Of a DNA stretch of 64,000 bases, positions 9,997 through 20,430 are shown piece by piece; positions within the stretch are counted from its first letter, which is position 1, and every line of letters begins with the position of its first letter. The stretch lies in NCBI GenBank assembly GCA_963995505.1, contig OZ023180.1, forward strand, positions 12,042,689-12,106,688, written 5' to 3'. Source of the DNA: Hypericum androsaemum. Lineage: Eukaryota; Streptophyta; Magnoliopsida; Malpighiales; Hypericaceae. The position numbers and the translations under genes were made by a program. The notes under the pieces were generated by a model that was not told the origin of the DNA, made no database searches, and was given only the letters and a program-made list of their open reading frames with translations.

Positions 9997-11427
9997 TGAC
10001 AAGGGGTTTTTTACGCCCCGAAGCAATAAAGTGAGTACGGGTGAAAATGTCAAACCACGAAGAACGAGTTCAAGACATCCGTAAGAAATGCAAGCATCCC
10101 CTCACAATTTGGTCTCTATTGGGCATGTTAAGTCTGTGGTGGGCCTTGGTGAGTCTACGACATGGTACTTCTCAATCAAGTCCTTCACACCACAAAGTTG
10201 GGATCTAGGTATCAAGTGGAACCCATGAACACTCCCCTCTCAGCGTGGGTTGTTAGCCATATGAGAGTGCATGCATCGCCTACAACCCTCCTAGTTCTTA
10301 ACTCATTAACATTCTACTTAATATTCGGCTAGATTTGACCATAATATCTCACTACGTTAGATCTCCTCTAGCCCACTTGGGTAGGTATCTCCACGTCTCC
10401 CTTCTCAATCAAATCCTTCGGGTTAAACTATGGAAAATTGGTAAGAACCTATAGGATGGAAAGGTGCTATTCATACTCAGTCCTACCACAAGGTCATCAT
10501 TGAACCAACGCATTATGCATCCCTACCTGCTACATGCCTAATCATTTTAGGCCATTCAAAACCAAATCATGCCAAGTGCCCTTGTGGTCCCCAACCCAAA
10601 AGCGAACTACTCACACATAATTGTTTAATAATAATCATGCATAAGTATGGAAATAATATCACAAGAATAAATGTAAAGAGAAGGGAAGAGAATACTTAAG
10701 ATAGTAGAGCCGCTCGACCCGCTCCTTACATCTGCTCCTTGCCTCTGGTAAGCTTTCTCTTTTCAAAAACTCTAGCTTTAGTCTTTTGTGTCCAAGCTTA
10801 CAAAATGAGAGGTTTGGGGGCTATATATAGGGAGTCCACCCCCAAACCCTAGTTGCCTAAGAAATGACCCAAAAAGCCCTTAAAATATCAAGTTTTCAGG
10901 GGTAAACCTGGGTGTTTTTACCGTTTGGTGGATGATGGCGCCGATTGGTAGTCATGAAGATTGTAGTGCTCGGTGGTGATTCTTCCATTCGCAAATAGAT
11001 TTTTCGGAGTGGTGGATGTCTTATGAACGAGATTCCTCGCTGATCGGCGGGTACCGTGCTAAGCCAAAAGTTACCGAGCTTTTCTCTCGAAGGAGTCCGG
11101 AGGGCTTCAATAAATAGAGCATTCGCCAAGGGATGAGCTCTTCTGTCGATTGGTGGTCTTCACAATATTTATGTTGCTCGCTGACGTGTTTTGCCATTTG
11201 GTGGCTGCAGCTTATTCATGGCTTGCCTCTTCTTGACTTGAGTCCCTCCGAGCTGTGCACCATCGGTTGCTCCTCACTATTTAACTTACCTCCATAAACA
11301 AAAGACAGAAGTGAAACTATTCGAGGTAACGGGCCAAAAAAGGACATAAAAAGACTCAAGACTCGATATAAAAAGACTCAAACTCGGGTCTAAATAACCC
11401 TAAGATAAACATTTTTCACGCTCATCA
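9997..11427 (-). repeat. Gypsy LTR (5' LTR of the minus-strand element)
   Basis: On the minus strand it runs from TGATGAGCG (11,427) to CCCCTTGTCA (9,997), 1,431 bp. It carries a TATA box (CTATATATAG, near 10,832) and is followed by a PBS. The 3' 1 kb matches the inverted copies at 5,143-6,659. Its start resembles LTR starts at 35,967, 39,252, 41,444, 47,494 and 62,221. Confidence 0.88.
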
Positions 11428-11432
11428 CTAGC

Positions 11433-12373
11433 TCAAGGAGTGAAGAAGGGGACCTTGTATGCGATGAAGAACACCCACGAGTGGCAAAGTGGCCATGAGA
11501 ATGAGAAGGGGATGAAGGTGCTTTGTTCAAAAGGGAAGCTACCAAGCTTGAAGACCTTCGAGGTAGGTCTTTGTGAGTATTGTGGTCTTGGAGAGCAGAA
11601 GAGAATGAGCTTTTCAAGAGGTGGTGTTTCCCGAAAGGAGGAGAAGCTTGAATTGGTCCAAAGTGATACGAGGGGAATGGCACCGGTGGCATCTTTGGAT
11701 GGTTCATTGTGCTACAAGACCTCCACTGTGAGAAGAATTTTAAGGTGTGTTTGAGATCAAGAAATGGCAGAGATTACAAACTCCAAGAGTTCAATGACAA
11801 GAGGAGTGTGTCCAATGATGTGAGTTCTAGCATTGAGATGGCCAAGCTAGACATCTTAGACTCGGGTGGGAGCAAGAAGGTACTGAATGGCCGGAAGGCC
11901 AGTGAGAACAAGGCGAAACCAAGTTCCCACCGCCAGTGGTTTTACAGCAGAGTTCTACGAGTGAAGGTAGTTCATCACAAGGGTTCTCCCCTGCCAATAA
12001 CTATCTCTTGTCGATAGATTGTGGTGAGCTAAGAGATTATGCAGGGGCACAGGTGAGTGAGCTTGGGCACAAAAGGATGCTTGCAAAGGTTGAGAAGATG
12101 GAGTCATTGAGTTCTAACGAGACTTGGGAACTAGTCAAACTTTATAGTGGTAAGGCAATGCATAATCGGGAAGCTAGAAGAGTTAGGCGTGTGGAAAATG
12201 AGAACATGTGTTGTAAGGAGAGATCTCAAAAGTGGAAGACTGCAGGTGCTTTCACGTGTGGTCAGGTAAGGTATGCAAAGGGGCGTACAAGACCAGTGAC
12301 AGCAAACTCGATGGAAGTGGAGAGAAGGCTTTTGAGAAGTCCTAGAAAGCAACGTGAGAAGGCACTGAAGTAG
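11433..12373 (+). pseudogene. Copia pre-integrase and start of RT, internal deletion
   Basis: The frame resumes the gag pre-integrase domain interrupted at 5,142: KKGTLYAMKNTHEW, then ENEKGMKVLCSKGKLPSLK and the zinc-like LCEYCGLGEQKRMSFS (about 11,445-11,620), which in intact elements precedes the integrase core. The D,D-35-E integrase is missing. Near 12,090-12,140 the segment KMESLSSNETWELVKL is the start of the copia reverse transcriptase (RVT_2), but the rest of RT and RNase H is absent. The element therefore had a large internal deletion before or after the gypsy insertion. Confidence 0.75.
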
Positions 12374-12594
12374 GTGCCCGTCCACTTGACAAGCTTTGTA
12401 GAGAAGGGCCTAAGTAATAATGGCAAAAGGCTAAAGTTACAAGATGTGTTGATGCAGATGTAGCATCAAGCTACCTCTAGAGAAGAGGTGGCCTTGCACG
12501 AGAGATGACCCAATGGGTGGATTTGAAGAAGTTAGAGCTATGCTTGCTTTCGACTAGCCTTATGAAGTGATGAGAAGAGCCCGATGCACCAATT

Positions 12595-12985
12595 AGAGGA
12601 GAAGGTCATCTAGTGACGGGTGATAAGTACCAATTGGTGAAGATGGTCACCTAATGATGGGTGATAAGTGCTAAGTGAAAAAAAAGTCATCCAGTGAAGG
12701 GTGTCAACAACAAAGTGAAGAAGGTCATCAAGCGAATGGTGACAAGTTGCAAAGTGAATATGGCCATCAAGTGAGTAGTGACAAAGTGATGAGGATCACC
12801 TAGTGATCGGTGATAAATGATGTGGTTATTCTCCGGGTGGGAGGTTGCCAAGAGATGAAGAAGGTCATCCAGTGACGAGTGATTGGTGTTGTGGTTAGTC
12901 TCCGGGTGGGAGATTATCAAGTAAAGATGAGGATCGCCTAGTGAGAGGTGGTTCATGTTGAGGTCAGTCTCCAGGTGGTAGATTA
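12595..12985 (+). repeat. Degenerate tandem array with repeated polypurine-tract cassette
   Basis: A unit of about 40-45 bases with the core GTCATC-x-AGTGA...GGTGA(T/C)AAGT recurs roughly eight times from 12,604. In the last third a second motif, CTCCGGGTGGGAG, appears twice (12,830 and 12,900) and once more as CTCCAGGTGGTAG (12,969), the last directly before the 3' LTR. The last copy sits where the copia polypurine tract should be, so the array looks like amplified tract-adjacent sequence. Confidence 0.65.
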
Positions 12986-13024
12986 TTGGGTATAGAGTCT
13001 GAGGATGTCTTAATAGTTGATCGA

Positions 13025-16000
13025 TTAGGTTTGGGCCCGAGGATGCTCGGGGAATCAATCGAGTCAAGAGTCGAGTCAAGATGTTGAGAATATCCGAGGA
13101 GTCGTATAGCTCGTGAGAAGAGCTTGAGGATGATCAGAGGTGACGATCGGTTCGAGAAGTGAAGCCGAGGGAGTGAGACGAAGTAAAACGGAGCTGTTGA
13201 AGATGATCCGGCGGGCGCCCCGTCAGGCAGTTGGGTGCACCTGGCAGGTTGGCCATGGAATTTTTTTTTTCTTAAACAATTATGCCCCTCCAGACCCAAT
13301 AACCCTTGTAGGGTTTGTGGTACTATGTAATACCCGACCATATTAGATCAAATTAGTTGGGTTTAATCAGGTATGTCATTTGGTAAAATAATACTAAACC
13401 ATGTAGGAAACTAATAATGCTAATTGGTCATCGAAAAATATTAGAAATATTGTTAGATATAATTTGGTACGAATTAGATTGAGGTATCAAATAATATTAA
13501 GTTTATGAACTTAATTAACAACTAAATAAAAAAATGACACATCAACTAGAGAACGTGACAAGAAAGAGAGATGATCATGTGGTTGAATTTGAAAATTTGA
13601 CACCAAGTAAATAAAAGATGAAGGTAGGAAATAAGTTTGTTAAGTTTCTCTTAACTAAAGAATAAGAACCAAATAAAATTAAATAGAAAAAAGGGGTTGA
13701 AAACGTGGCAACCCATTAAATGAAATTAATAACGTGAGTGGAAGGTTTTCATAAATTCCACGGAAACAACAACAACAAAAAAAAACTAGATAAGGCAGTA
13801 AGATATCAAAGGATTTATTGTTGGAGAAAATTAGAATTTATTTACGGAGCAGATTATGGAACTAGAAAAAAAAAAGAATTAAGATAATCATAAGGTAAAA
13901 AGAAAAGGGGGAGTCAAAAGGTAAAGAAAACGTGGCAACATGTGAATTTGCCACCCAAACTCAAAACCCCTATAAAATAGAAAATATGTTGAAATAAAAA
14001 TGGATCAATAATTTCCACGGAACCAAAGAAAGAAAATGGGCCGGGAAAGGAAAAGGGGCCGAAGAAGAAACGAAAGGAAGGAAGAAATGAAAATAAGAGA
14101 AAAACCATAGAGAAAAAGTAGAAAAGAAATAACAAGTGCACCTTGTTTAGGAAGATATGGGAAATCACTTGGTAAGCTAAACTTTAATTCTTCTAATGTT
14201 GATTCTCGTAATAGAATTAGAAATTAATTATGGCAATAACTTAGGATTAAGTGGGATTGATTTACTTTGTGTTAGGACTGAAATTATAAATTTATTTGGA
14301 ATCATGGTTTGATCATGTTCGATTGGTCAAGAAAATACAATTTTCTTTAAGAGTAAAAAAGTTGGCATAGTTACTAGTACTTTCTGCAAGTTCAACTAAA
14401 CCAAAGAAATAAGAAAAGCTATGGTAAATAAATTAAGTTGGAGAGTTTATCTTTTTGGTATCATAATAAGATATATTTTGTTGGGAGTTGATATTTTTAG
14501 CGAGTTAAACATATTTAGAAGGATTAATAGCTTTTTATATTTAAAGAACTCCGTGGAACATTTACGGTAATTTTAGAATGAGAAGCTTCATGAAAAGTAA
14601 AATATAATATTATAATTAAATGATAGATGAAACAAATTTGTAAGAGGATATAGAAACTACTTGGCTTGGTTTGAATAGGATAATAAAGGAGCAGAGGAAA
14701 TAAATCATAAGGATTTAGAATATGGGATTGAGAAAACAATAATTATTTTTAGTGACTTATGGTTCGATTAAATTTTAGGAACCATTTTAATGTCACAGGT
14801 CTTGGAAAAATATTTTGAGAAATATGTGGAAAAGAGATCGTGTGGATATCGAACTCGAACAAGTTGTATTTCAAATGAAGGAATTTTTATATTGGAAAGA
14901 GGATTGCCGATATAGATGGTCATCGGGCCGAAATTGGTAAACAAATAATATGTGACTCGTGCTTTCTTTGGCGCACTCTATTTATTTGTCATGATTTGAA
15001 TATGGTACTGTTAGTGCATATTGTGCATTTGTTATATGGGCATTATGATGTGACATTATGATTTGTAAGTATTTGATTAATTTGGCCCCGAGTGGACACT
15101 AGAAATATTTGGTTTGTTCATTGGATATATTTGATTCGTTTGGAGCCTATGAATTTGTGTGATATGAATAACTATATGATATGGATAGCTCCGCTATGTG
15201 ATATGGACGTCTAGTAGGCAGAGGTCTACCCGTGACCAACCGGGGATGTTGGCATATGTGCACATATACTGAGGATACAATAGATTCTGATATGATTTGT
15301 TTGGCCGATGGGGTTGGATTCTGATGGCGCCTTTGAGATATGGTATCCTCGTGTCAGGGTTGGAATGACACTATCTAGAACTTGCCGAACGTTCGTCCAG
15401 TTCTGTGATTTGATTTTGGAATTATGTGTTCATGTGTCAAATTGCGTAACGGAATGAGACGTTGCGTAGTTTGCTCATGTTTATGTGCCTTTGTGATTAT
15501 ATGTTAATATTTGATCATCTGATAAGTATAATTTTATGATAATGTAAATATCTGCATGATTCAATTGACATGTTAGTCATATGCATGCATTAAGTATGTT
15601 TGTGCATTGAGTAGCTAAATAAATTGTAATGCATATCTTATTTATTTACTGAGTGTTCCAAAATACTCATCCCTCCTCTTACTAGTTTTGCAGGAACTCG
15701 TACACGAGTTGTATTATTTCGGAGATCTACTATGATCGTACCAAGTCTAATTTGTTCTCCAGAACTTGCATCGATGTCTCCAGTTTGTATTTTTCTCTTT
15801 CACCTAGAAGCTCTGTAGTCACAAAATTTGCTTTGATCTTGGGAATGGTTAATTATTAAGAGTATATTAATTTTTTTAATCAAACAAAGCTTGACAAATG
15901 GTTATAAAATTTTGGTATTTAAAACGCAAGATAATATATGTTTTAGTTATAAGTTTATTGGTTTACGATTTGTAAGAATTAGAATAAGTTTGAGGCTGGC

Positions 16001-16430
16001 TAGATTTCTTGGTGATTAAAGGAGTCAAAGTCTAGCGCCGGTCACCGACCTGAGTTTGGGTCGTGACAGACTATAAATACCCATTGTAAGCCTCTCATTT
16101 GAGGTGTTGCCCAAGTGTAGAACTCTAGATAAAGAGTGGAGAGGCCAAAAGAAAGAGTGAGCTCCCAAAGAGTGTGGAAGCCATAATTGAGGCCATTGCT
16201 TGTATGAGTGAGTGAAGCTCAAAGAGCAAAGATTATGAAATCTCTCATGGTTTAGACGCCCCCGGACGTAGATTGTTGTGGATCGAACTGGGCGAACAAA
16301 TATTTGTGTCCCTCTTTGTACTTTTCCTTGTGTTTGTGTTTGTTCTTTTCGTGGTGTTTGTGGTTTGCTCGTGTGCTTGTGTGTTCGTTGCGTTGCTTCG
16401 GTCCACGAGAAGTGGGTGTTTTTCCTAACA
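13025..16430 (+). repeat. Copia 3' LTR, interrupted
   Basis: 13,025-13,325 and 16,069-16,430 together match the 5' LTR at 3,282-4,009. The interruption is a complete solo LTR. The right end reads TTTTTCCTAACA, matching TTTTCTCCAACA of the 5' LTR. The joined length of about 660 bp is shorter than the 5' LTR because of one deletion. Confidence 0.85.
13326..16068 (+). mobile_element. Solo LTR of a Ty3/gypsy (chromovirus, Del/Tekay-like) element
   Basis: Bounded by TGTAATACCCGACC and GGGTCGTGACA, with no coding capacity and no internal region. The flanks TACTA (13,321-13,325) and GACTA (16,069-16,073) match at four of five bases, fitting a 5-bp target duplication. A TATA box (TATAAAATAG) at 13,971 gives the orientation. 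The length of 2.74 kb and the ends fit long chromovirus LTRs. Unequal recombination between two LTRs would leave this product. The LTR starting at 63,025 has a similar beginning. Confidence 0.8.
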
Positions 16431-16888
16431 TCTTTAATTTAATGAAACTATAGTATATTCTTCCACACACAAAAAAAACTATAGTATATTCATAATTAGG
16501 GAGAGCGGATTTATATTTTGGCAAGTAGGGTTTCAAGAGCGAATTATTTCACATTTTATCTGTTTGATTTTATTCTACTCTAGGATCTTTGGCCGACTTC
16601 ATTAGTTATTTATTTCTTGATTAATTATTTTTAAAATGGCTGTCATCTTCTTTGGCAAACTTTTGCACGAGGAACTCCCGGTGTTAAGAGAGAGGTCTTT
16701 GTCGAGGAACAAGCAACATCTTAGACATGTGTGGAAAGAGTGGGTTCTACTAGAAAGGGTGAAGAGGCAGGGGACAGGGAGGTGCTGGCGTCTATGGTGA
16801 CTCTTCCTGGTGAAAGAGAGGAGAGAGAGTAGGGGGGAGGAGGCACCAGATTTAGGCCTGGACATGTATTTTCGTCCAGAACCATCTT
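16431..16888. other. Spacer, no clear feature
   Basis: The sequence after the copia LTR. A 54-codon plus-strand frame from 16,636 is the only notable open stretch. It is Arg/Leu-rich and unrecognised, and I do not support it as a gene. Confidence 0.3.
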
Positions 16889-17155
16889 AGAACACGCAAT
16901 GATTCGCTTAGTTATGATGTGTTTAGTTATGACAAAATAGTTTGTCCAGTTATGACGAAATAGTTCGCGACGAAGCGATCCTGATTTTTTTGGAACACGC
17001 TATTATTCACCCATTTATGATTAAATGGTTCGCTCATTTATGATGAAATGGTTCTCCCAGTTATGACGAAATAGTTCGCCTGAAGCGGTCCCGATCTTTA
17101 TGGAACACGCTATGGTTCGCCAACTTATGATAAAATGGTTCGCCCAATTATTGTC
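16889..17155 (+). repeat. Minisatellite, about 22-bp unit
   Basis: Degenerate tandem copies of a CAGTTATGACGAAATAGTTCGCC-like unit, given here as positions of the core TTATGA-x-x-AAAT-GTT: near 16,912, 16,928, 16,954, 17,017, 17,038, 17,061 and 17,127. A larger repeat (GCGATCCTGAT...GGAACACGCTAT) is superimposed at 16,976 and 17,087. It resembles the array at 23,841. Confidence 0.7.
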
Positions 17156-17399
17156 GAAGGAGCCTCAGGATAGTCTTGCAAATGGGATTTCAGGACCAAA
17201 TCCAATCCTGGGGAGGAGAAATGATTAATATTTCTTTTGTTCATGGTACAAAATTATTTTATATAATAAATTAATAGATGATGCTAGTGAGAGATCTGAT
17301 TATATAATAAAATTAAATATAGAAGATAAAAAAATAATTTTTATTTTTAATTAGGAACCTGAAAAGCGATAATATCAAATACGAGTGACCCTAGCGTAA

Positions 17400-18135
17400 T
17401 TTGATTGTTCAACATAAAAGTTTGGAGTCCGAGGCCGACATGTAAACCTTTGAAGGATCATGTTTCCAGCACCATTGTGTGGCTGCAAATTGCAACCTTT
17501 GAAGGATCATGTTTCCAGCACCATTGTCTTTTCTTCGAGAACAAAACTTTCATATTGCCTGTTTCACAACACGCGGCCGATAAAAAGTTCTACCATATTA
17601 AAAATAGGCTATCAAATATTAGTTGACTTGGTCTACAATATTTCAGATTCAGTGGAGACTATATAAAAGATGTTCATATGGAGGGGACTAAATTTTGGCT
17701 GTTAGATTTGATTGTCTTTAAATCTGATGGTCAATAACCTATCAAGTGATATTGGTTTGCATGAAACTGGTTTGCATATGAAATAATATTTGGTTTGCAT
17801 GTGAAGTAATATTGGTTTGTATGTATAATGATATTGATTTGCATTAGTCCCCATCGATGGTCTCCACTGAATCCGACCCCAGTCTACAATACCTTTGTTG
17901 CTCGATAGTCAAATCTGAAAATAGTATCTTATTCTTCACTATTCAGTCCTCTACATTCTTAGTTTCTAAGATCCTACACTAGTTGTATAACCAATCTATT
18001 ATTGTGATACCATAAATTATCACGTCTCGTGTCAACGACAATGCCACACAACAAAATAAGCCTTTCAATAATTCTCCTCATAAGGCTGGATCATGTTAAT
18101 AAATATTGCATTAGGCAATATAAACCATTTCTAGG
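17400..18135 (+). repeat. Duplicated block, copy A
   Basis: Matches 25,970-26,337 in the same orientation. Shared segments include GACATGTAAACCTTTGA, CACAACACGCGGCCG, TTGGTCTACAATAT and AACGACAAT...CACAACAAAATAAGCC. Copy A also has an internal repeat (AACCTTTGAAGGATCATGTTT at 17,445 and 17,492, 47 bases apart) and an inserted MITE. Its function is unknown; there is no coding frame. Confidence 0.75.
17641..17881. mobile_element. Mutator-like MITE with perfect 10-bp target duplication
   Basis: The element is 241 bp. The flanks are GTCTACAATA at 17,631-17,640 and again at 17,882-17,891. The terminal inverted repeats contain GATTCAGTGGAGAC (left, from 17,646) and GTCTCCACTGAATC (right, to 17,874). 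Copy B of the surrounding duplication (26,178-26,190) has a single uninterrupted GTCTACAATA. A 9-10-bp duplication is typical of Mutator-like elements. It has no coding capacity. Confidence 0.85.
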
Positions 18136-18179
18136 CAATATTGCATTGGATTAGTGGAATATAGGTCAGAGGGAAGACA

Positions 18180-18568
18180 ATGCTATGCTTGCACTACCTT
18201 TGGTGTCGGAGGATGTGGTGATAGTCATAAGTAGGGCTGGTTTGGTGGAGCATGCTCATCCTAATTCGATGGCGGGAGGGGAGCCTGATCATGATTTTGC
18301 TTTGGTGTCATATTAGGAGGCGACAGGTCGTGCTGCTCTCATGGGTCTATTAGGTGAGCCAGGGGATATTCATGATGGGGTCAGTTTCTTAAGGGGTTTG
18401 GCTGCTAATGAGTGTGAAACCGCGGATCCCGTTGAAGATGATGCTATGCAAATAATGTCAATACTTCCGGGTCAAAAATGGAGAGATCTTGCAGAGGAAG
18501 AACGTCCTGTTGTTTTGCACATAGAGCTATACATGAGGACATTAAAGCGAGTAGGGAATGACATGTAA
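18180..18568 (+). pseudogene. Unrecognised reading frame, interrupted
   Basis: A plus-strand frame from about 18,180 is open except for a TAG near 18,316, and then runs from an ATG at 18,341 for 75 codons. The composition is acidic (ECETADPVEDDA, LAEEERP) and ends YMRTLKRVGND before TAA-TAG. The region is GC-richer than its surroundings, which fits a coding origin. I do not recognise a domain. A LINE ORF1 tail or captured host exon are both possible. Confidence 0.25.
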
Positions 18569-19369
18569 TAGGGTTACCTAGCGGGTCAGATAGAAGGATC
18601 TAGTATTGGGGGAACAGTGTACTGTTCTTTGAGTGTCAACTACTACCAAAATATGGGTTAGCTAGATATTCGTGTAGGGGCGGGACATTTATATAACTTT
18701 TCTTTTCTTTTTTTTTTTAAATAAAGCTGGACATTTTTTTTAAAAACTAATGCTTATTCAATAGTGGGCCGTGAGATGTTTGGTTTGGTGGGTTAGGAGT
18801 TAATTAATGCTTATAGGAACTTGGGTTGCTAGGCAATCAGGCCTATTGGTAGCTCCAAGATTAAATTTTAGATATTTCGGATAATCAAACAAGTCATTTG
18901 ACTAGCTGAATCCAAATCTAAATCAAAAATGTAATTTTTTAATAATCTGAGTCCAAATACAAAATTATCTAAATCTGAATCTGATTTATTTAATATTTGA
19001 TATTATGCTCAATCCTACACGTTACCATTCATGTCTCATGTTTTCGAATCCTTCGACGTGATCATGTCGAAACATGCAAATGTGAGATTTCAGTACATGA
19101 CCCAATTTTTCTAACAAATTGTGTCTAATCTCCTCAACTCTTCTAGAGTAACTTGGGGTTGAGCTTTGTTGATGGCTCAGAATCAAATTGCAGAATGAAA
19201 GAGTGGCAACAACAAAAGATTTGGAATCAATTGATGCTTAATAAAACATGATTTCGACATTGAAAGTCTTTATATGGATTCAGATATGTGACGTGGTAGG
19301 TGATATGGTAGCGACAATACGATGTCAATGGGCCTACGAATCCTTGCCAAAGAGATATAGAAAGGGTGA
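18569..19369. other. AT-rich spacer
   Basis: No coding signal, RNA gene or repeat boundary is recognised. It contains a poly-T run near 18,706 and several AATCTGAATC-type short repeats around 18,900-19,000. Confidence 0.4.
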
Positions 19370-19690
19370 GGGAAAGAAGAGAAGAATTAAAGAGAGTGAG
19401 AAGAAAGAAAAAAAAAGGGGATGTTTTAGAAATTGTACAATTTCAAAATTATCTAAAGTAACTATAAAAAAAGATTAAATATAGATTAGTGACAATACAA
19501 AGATGGCTTAATGTAGATAAGTGATCACACAAGATAGATTAGTTATCATAAATGGTCAAAAAATGGATTGCTGACCATGCGCTAAAATTTATTAAAAATA
19601 AGTGACCATAGGTCTTTTTACCCACTATCTAGCTAATCCCACGAAAGGGTAGTCAAGAGAGAAACTCAAATAAATAGAAATATATCTGAC
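19370..19690 (+). repeat. Inverted-repeat partner, left
   Basis: This matches the reverse complement of 22,640-22,960 over about 300 bases, including TAGATAAGTGATCA, CAAGATAGATTA, AAGTGACCAT and GTCAAGAGAGAAA. The pair faces outward-inward around a 2.95-kb interior holding LINE, neprosin and gypsy fragments. Confidence 0.75.
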
Positions 19691-20109
19691 TCATACGATA
19701 TGTATGAGATTGCAACCATACACCTAGTTAAAACCATGTCGCACTAAATCCAATGGGAAAATTTACGACCTTCAAAAAGAGTGCCCAAACATTACGGGTG
19801 AAAAATGAAAGTACGGAAGTTAAAAAAAAACTTTTTCCATATAACGGATAATAAAGTCTAGAGCTTAGCACCACCATCAATCCTCATTCACTATAAATAA
19901 TGCATATACAACAACATTTTCTTCACAAAAAATCATGTATAACAACAAACTCTATGTCACCATGCTCCCTAAGAATCTGCACCCAATGGTTTGTGAATTT
20001 CCAAGGAACCCCCAAATGGCGATCACGAAAGAGAGAGAGGCCACATAGCTAGTGACAGTCTCAAGCAAAAGCGTTCTTCAACCTCTATCATCCGCAATCT
20101 CAACACAAG

Positions 20110-20400
20110 GAATTGGCCTCACCAACCAACGATCAAAGAAGAAGAAGAACAATTGAATGGAGAATTACAGGTGAGATTATAAAAAATTCTCATATTCCTA
20201 GAAGTCTAGAGAACCCAAACGCAGCACACAAATGCAATCATCCAGAGAGCATGATGTTCTGGGCTAAACTGCAAACACAAAGGTTTGCAAAACTCTCATA
20301 CAGGATAAAGAGGACACGAAAAGCCTCATACATCTTGGTTCAAATTGCACTAGCAAACGGACAAGCCACTAGCACATGATGAACAGACTCCTTTGCAGAA
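20110..20400 (-). pseudogene. LINE ORF2 C-terminal (zf-RVT) remnant
   Basis: Minus-strand reading gives KESVHHVLVACPFASAI followed by a TKMYEAFRV-like segment. This is the zinc-binding reverse-transcriptase tail (zf-RVT) common at the C-terminus of plant LINE ORF2, with W replaced by a stop near the motif. LINE-like debris may continue to about 19,880. It abuts the neprosin duplication at about 20,430. Confidence 0.55.
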
Positions 20401-20430
20401 AAAAGTTAAGTCTAACCACATCAAGGATTC

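Larger units (their letters stand above)
5143..11427 (-). mobile_element. Minus-strand Ty3/gypsy (Athila/Tat-like) composite, no RT or integrase
   Basis: On the minus strand the order is: a 1.43-kb LTR (11,427 to 9,997), a tRNA-Asp-type PBS, gag, a retropepsin, a second retropepsin-like module, a non-coding 3' region, a purine tract, an LTR-like fragment, then a head-to-head LTR arrangement (5,143-6,659). No reverse transcriptase, RNase H or integrase motif is seen anywhere inside. Both outer ends are gypsy LTR ends (TGACAAGG and CTCATCA). The copia reading frame resumes across it if GTGGC at 5,138-5,142 and CTAGC at 11,428-11,432 are taken as a decayed 5-bp target duplication. The element was probably moved by proteins from a relative. 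Confidence 0.75.
3282..16430 (+). mobile_element. Degenerate Ty1/copia element split by two insertions
   Basis: The two ends are homologous LTRs, 3,282-4,009 and 13,025-16,430. The first is followed by a classic copia primer-binding site. Coding pieces appear in the right order: gag, zinc knuckle and protease at 4,055-5,142, then pre-integrase at 11,433-11,650, then only the extreme start of the reverse-transcriptase domain near 12,090-12,140. Most integrase and nearly all RT/RNase H are missing. A gypsy composite (5,143-11,427) lies inside the coding region and a solo LTR (13,326-16,068) inside the 3' LTR, so the copia element is the oldest layer here. No clean target-site duplication was found at its outer ends. 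Confidence 0.85.

Noticed and set aside
12687..13079. Long minus-strand reading frame with His/Leu/Thr repeats
   Set aside because: It runs antisense through the degenerate tandem array. The repeated peptide simply reflects the DNA repeat.
16602..16865. Opposed open frames in the spacer after the copia LTR
   Set aside because: Short, unrecognised on either strand, and without splice or promoter context.
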